NCBI GenBank assembly: GCA_022575985.1
Contig: JAKSXM010000007.1
Span: 12,712,501-12,776,500 of the forward strand
Reading direction: 5' to 3'
DNA: 64,000 nucleotides
DNA from: Anagrus nilaparvatae
Taxonomy: Eukaryota > Arthropoda > Insecta > Hymenoptera > Mymaridae
The translations under genes were made by a program, and so were the position numbers. This document shows positions 60,301 through 64,000 of this stretch, in pieces; position 1 is the first letter of the stretch; each line of letters opens with the position of its first letter. Under the pieces are notes generated by a model that saw only the letters and a program-made list of their open reading frames with translations, had not been told where the DNA came from and did no database searches.

Positions 60301-62882
60301 TGTGCTCTTATTTCTATAAGCACGACACTGTAGCATTTCAGGCGAAAAAAGTTAAAATTTTATCTAATACATAAAAAAAATTTCCTAAATATGAAAATTT
60401 AAGACCACTTTTAAATGGTGCACACAAATAAAGGCTCTTATTCGGCTGAAAAATTCGCTCCAGAAAATGGTCTTAAAAACAAAAAACATTCTATTATCAA
60501 CAGTTGATGTGTCGCAAGCAGTACGGAATTTTAAAAAAAATAAACTAAAAATTTTTAGCCTTCTTTATTTAGGTGAATTTTTTGAACAAAAAAAAAAATT
60601 ATCATACTTAACAAACATTAAAATCCTTGTACAACAAAGTTTTCAAATTCTTAATTTCATTAAACAAAATTTATTTTAAAATATATTTCACTGGATGCTT
60701 TAGCAATAATGTCATGCAAATGAATGTAAATCGTATTTGATCCGCTACATAAAATTACACTTTATAGAACAATTTTTGTTTCCAGTACATTGTACCACTT
60801 GATATTCAAGAGTTTAATACATTTTAGTATTCTTAAAAATTAATGTTTCAAACTTTTCGCTCTTATTATTATTTCTTATAAACCTTGTTTTACAAGAAAC
60901 TATTGAAGACAAATTTTCGAACTTTAAAACTTTAAAAAATGAAAAATTAAGGCTGTTTACTTTAATTAATTTCTTAGATAAATTGAATTTAAGAAAATTG
61001 ATGTGCTATAAAAATTTGTAGGTCAAAATATATATAAAATATTGTACAGTTTAAGTCATATACAGAAAAAATATTAAACTCGAGAACAGCTTGTTACATA
61101 TTTCTTAAAGGAAAAATATCAATCAAGAAACAGCTTGAAAAAAGTTGGTTTTTCAAGTAATTTAAAGAGATATTTATGATTTACAGTTTTAAAGTTAGAT
61201 AGCTGGATTTTTCTATAGAAAATAAAATCTGAAATATTGTCAATATTGCAAATCCTTTGGAAAGAAAAATTTTTCGTACAAATTTTTTATCGAACAATAG
61301 CTAAAAATTTTGTATTTATTGGCATGGAGAAATAATTTTAAAAAATATTAAAAATTCAAATATGAAAATGTGAAACATTAAACGAACGTCTCTCCAGAGA
61401 AATAAATAAAAAATTATTTCGAGTTCAATAAAATAGAATAATCGTTCAAAAAAATTTTCGAATAAGCTTGAATTTTTCGTACTGCAAAACTAAAAAAGTT
61501 CCTACTAATATTTAAGAATAAAAAAATTGTAAAGCATAACTAAAACATAACCTAAAAAATTGAATAGATTTTTTTATATATAAAATACACATAAATATAT
61601 ATGATATCTGTAATTTACATTTCACTTGATATCAGCAAAAAAAAAAAAAAAGAAAAAGTTCGAAAAAAAAAAATTTTTTTTTATATAAGTCAGCATATAA
61701 ACCCCTGAAGGAAATCATATAGAGAGATAGTATAAAAATGCAGGCTAAGTGTAAAAACGTTAAAAATAAAAAAAATGTTTTATAGAAAGAAGTCAAATCT
61801 CAGGAGAATCACGAAGCGAATCGGTAAAATATTGGTTGTATTATAGTTGGAACACAATGCAATGCAGGTATAAGTTTTTCATAAATTTTTTTTAGATATT
61901 TAGTTGTATATGGAGCTTTTTATATTCATTCAATCGTTCATAAATATCTGAAGATTATTGTAAAGTAGCTGTGTAACATCACAAAGTCTTATACCAAAAT
62001 AAAATAATGTAAAATTGCTTCAGAGAACATGCAGTTTAAAAAATATGTTTGAGTTTTAAGTGCTATAAATAACCAAAAATCAAAATAGTTCAACAATTTT
62101 GTTCCAATTATCCCAGGTTACAAAATGCTAAACTGAATTTTTCTAAAATGATTAATTGCCAAACAAAACGCAACTACCCCAAAATTAATTAACTAATTGC
62201 TTAAAAAAGGTTCATCAAGTATACCAACAAAGTTTCAATATCAAACTTAAATTTAATTTTAGTTTACAGCCAGTCTAATATATACAAAAATTTAAGTTAA
62301 ATTTAAGCAGCACATGTTAACAAATAAATCCCTACAGCATGTGACATTGTATACAAATTTTACTTCTACATTATATATTACAGCATGTTTAGAATACAAA
62401 AAATGGGGATTTAAAAAAAATGTCTAAAATTTATTTACTTTCTAATTCAATATTTCTACTGCTTGTAAAAGAAAAATTTTTTATTGCTAGTTTTCAAGGC
62501 TAATATGAGAAAATAATAAAATTCGACACTTTTAGTATTAAATATTTACCTGCAAAATTATTATTTAAAATTATATAATATTTTGATAGATTTTTAAATA
62601 AATAATGACATCTAATGTATAAACTGAATGACGTAGTAATTTAAATAAATTTAAATTTAAAGTATTTTAATTCTATTCAATATATTTTATGTATTTAACG
62701 TATTATTATTATTTAAAAACGAAATTTAAGAAATTATTTATTCATGAAATTTTTTTTTTTTTAAGAAAAAGGGTTTTCTTTGGGGGAGGAAGTATGAATT
62801 TTTAAAATTTTAATTTAAGGTAATTAGATGAGAAGAAAAATATTATTATATGAAAGTTATAAATGATTCAATTGGGTGTTTT
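57372..62882. other. AT-rich non-coding stretch
   Basis: It holds the rearranged dispersed repeat at 58635-58870. On the minus strand TTTTGCAG joined to GTAAAT at 62549/62550 is a weak third candidate for a recursive splice site. Frames at 59113-59355 and 60467-60679 are low-complexity and not called. Confidence 0.55.
58635..58870. repeat. Dispersed repeat, copy 3 of 3 (rearranged)
   Basis: TTTTTTTGCCTCCTGGGTGG and TTGTACGCTTAGACAGGCAAA match 5077-5150. The opposite-strand TTTTTCGCTCTTGGCACTTAA near 58845 matches the other part of the family in inverted order. Confidence 0.5.
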
Positions 62883-63276
62883 ACACTGTAAAAAGTAACT
62901 TTCTTAGATTTATAAAAAAAATAGAATTTTTTCGAAACATAAGTGAATTTTTAAAAAATTTTGTAAATATTCGATAAAAATCGTAAATTTACTAAATTTA
63001 GTACAAATTAATCGTGATTTTTTTTTGTGAATTTACGAAAAAGTTGCAAATTCACAATTATTTTTTGTAAATTTACGACTATTTTTTGTAAATTTTCGAA
63101 AAAAAACTGTAAATTATCAATTTTTCTTGCGAATTCACAAAAAAAAATCAAGAATACTCGAATTTTTTGTTAATATACTAAATTTAATAAATATTTGATT
63201 TTTTTCGAAAATTTACTAATTTTTCGAAAATGTTCTAATTTTTTTGTTAATATAAGAAAGTTACTTCTTACAGTGT
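62883..63276. mobile_element. 394-bp CACTG-type TIR element with repetitive interior
   Basis: The ends ACACTGTAAAAAGTAACTTT and AAGTTACTTCTTACAGTGT are inverted over about 24 bp with one mismatch, flanked by TA. The interior is made of repeated TTTTTTGTAAATTTACGA-like units in both orientations. It is the best preserved CACTG-family member in the window. No transposase is present, so it is non-autonomous. Confidence 0.75.
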
Positions 63277-64000
63277 AGGTATGAATTGAGTTCTTGCAAA
63301 TTTTAACATTAATTTTTGAATAACTGAAAAATTTCTGATATTCGTACAAATAAATTTTTATCTTATGAAAATCCAATTGAACCCTCAAGTCCAAAAATGA
63401 TTTAATATTAACTGTATAAAAAAAATCCATCATTTCAGTCGCTCAATTTTAATTTTGAATTAAAAATTTATTTTTCATAAACTATTTCATTAAAACAAAC
63501 ATTTTTCTCAATTCCTTTGTTTTACGTACGGGCATTATCTCGTTTTAGATTTTTTTATTTTTATTAATGATTCTTTTTATACTGCAGGATAAACTTTAAA
63601 GTAGTGAACGTTTATTTATAGTTTGTTTTATCTGATTTGTGATATATAGTTTAATTTTCTTTTTAAATTCGTACATTGTTCTAAAACTGTCATTTACAGA
63701 TTTTTTTGAAAATAATATCAGTTCATTTTTTATCAATAAATATAATTTTTTTCAAAATTCGTATTTATCTGTGAATGAAAATTGTCAGTTACACCTTTTT
63801 TCGGTCAATTTTCATAAGATTTATCCATGTATAAAAAAATAACACTTTTCATTTATGCTATGATAATTAATAAACTTTCTTCGAAAAATATTTCTCTTAT
63901 AATTAAATTTATGTTTTATTAAAAATTGAACTTTGGAACTTATGTTTTTGACATTTTCTCGTTATTTTAATAAAATTTCTAATACTTTTAATAATACCAA
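63277..64000. other. AT-rich non-coding end of window
   Basis: No gene is recognised. The open frames here are low-complexity. Confidence 0.6.

Noticed and set aside
1..64000. CRISPR array, bacterial operon or integrated virus
   Set aside because: No spaced direct repeats, no bacterial gene organisation and no viral gene were found on either strand.

Overview
The window is strongly AT-rich, gene-poor eukaryotic DNA. Small spliceosomal-type introns, a U2-type snRNA gene, ubiquitin-fold genes and many short palindromic or inverted-repeat DNA elements fit an insect. A hymenopteran such as a parasitoid wasp is my guess, but nothing here fixes the species. Most long open frames are chance frames in AT-rich DNA.

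Layout. 1-15 kb: non-coding, with several foldback or TIR elements (3.1-3.7, 7.6-8.0, 10.7-11.5 kb), a divergent U2 snRNA gene on the minus strand (8093-8283) and a zero-length-exon (recursive) splice site on the minus strand at 9919/9920. 15.4-22.9 kb: a tandem cluster of four related plus-strand genes for multi-ubiquitin-fold proteins. Only the second copy (18983-20569) is intact. It encodes 528 residues, read as seven head-to-tail ubiquitin-like domains with no Gly-Gly between them, and the last ends Arg-Leu-Arg-Gly-Cys, with Cys at ubiquitin position 76. The first copy has a stop and a frameshifting deletion, the third a frameshifting deletion, and a fourth is a remnant interrupted by a perfect 79-bp-arm hairpin insertion. 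23-38 kb: non-coding, dense in palindromic elements and in six copies of a motif built around TTTCTCGAAAGAGAAATG followed by a TATA-like TATAAATA. 38-52 kb: non-coding, with a second recursive splice site at 46549/46550 (minus) and a predicted H-type pseudoknot at 48.8 kb. 52-54 kb: a less AT-rich island with exon-like features, ending in a broken frame with a tesmin/TSO1-type cysteine cluster. 56.8-57.4 kb: a candidate two-exon gene for a small secreted peptide behind a TATA box. The rest is AT-rich filler plus a 394-bp TIR element at 62.9 kb.

Interpretation. The two matching minus-strand sites (TTTGTTTCAG joined directly to GTGAGTTA), 36.6 kb apart, suggest that the window lies inside one very long intron of a minus-strand gene whose exons are outside. 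The ubiquitin-like cluster would then be nested in that intron on the opposite strand. The points most worth following are the multi-UBL family with its altered C terminus and rapid decay, the paired recursive splice sites, and the U2 variant.
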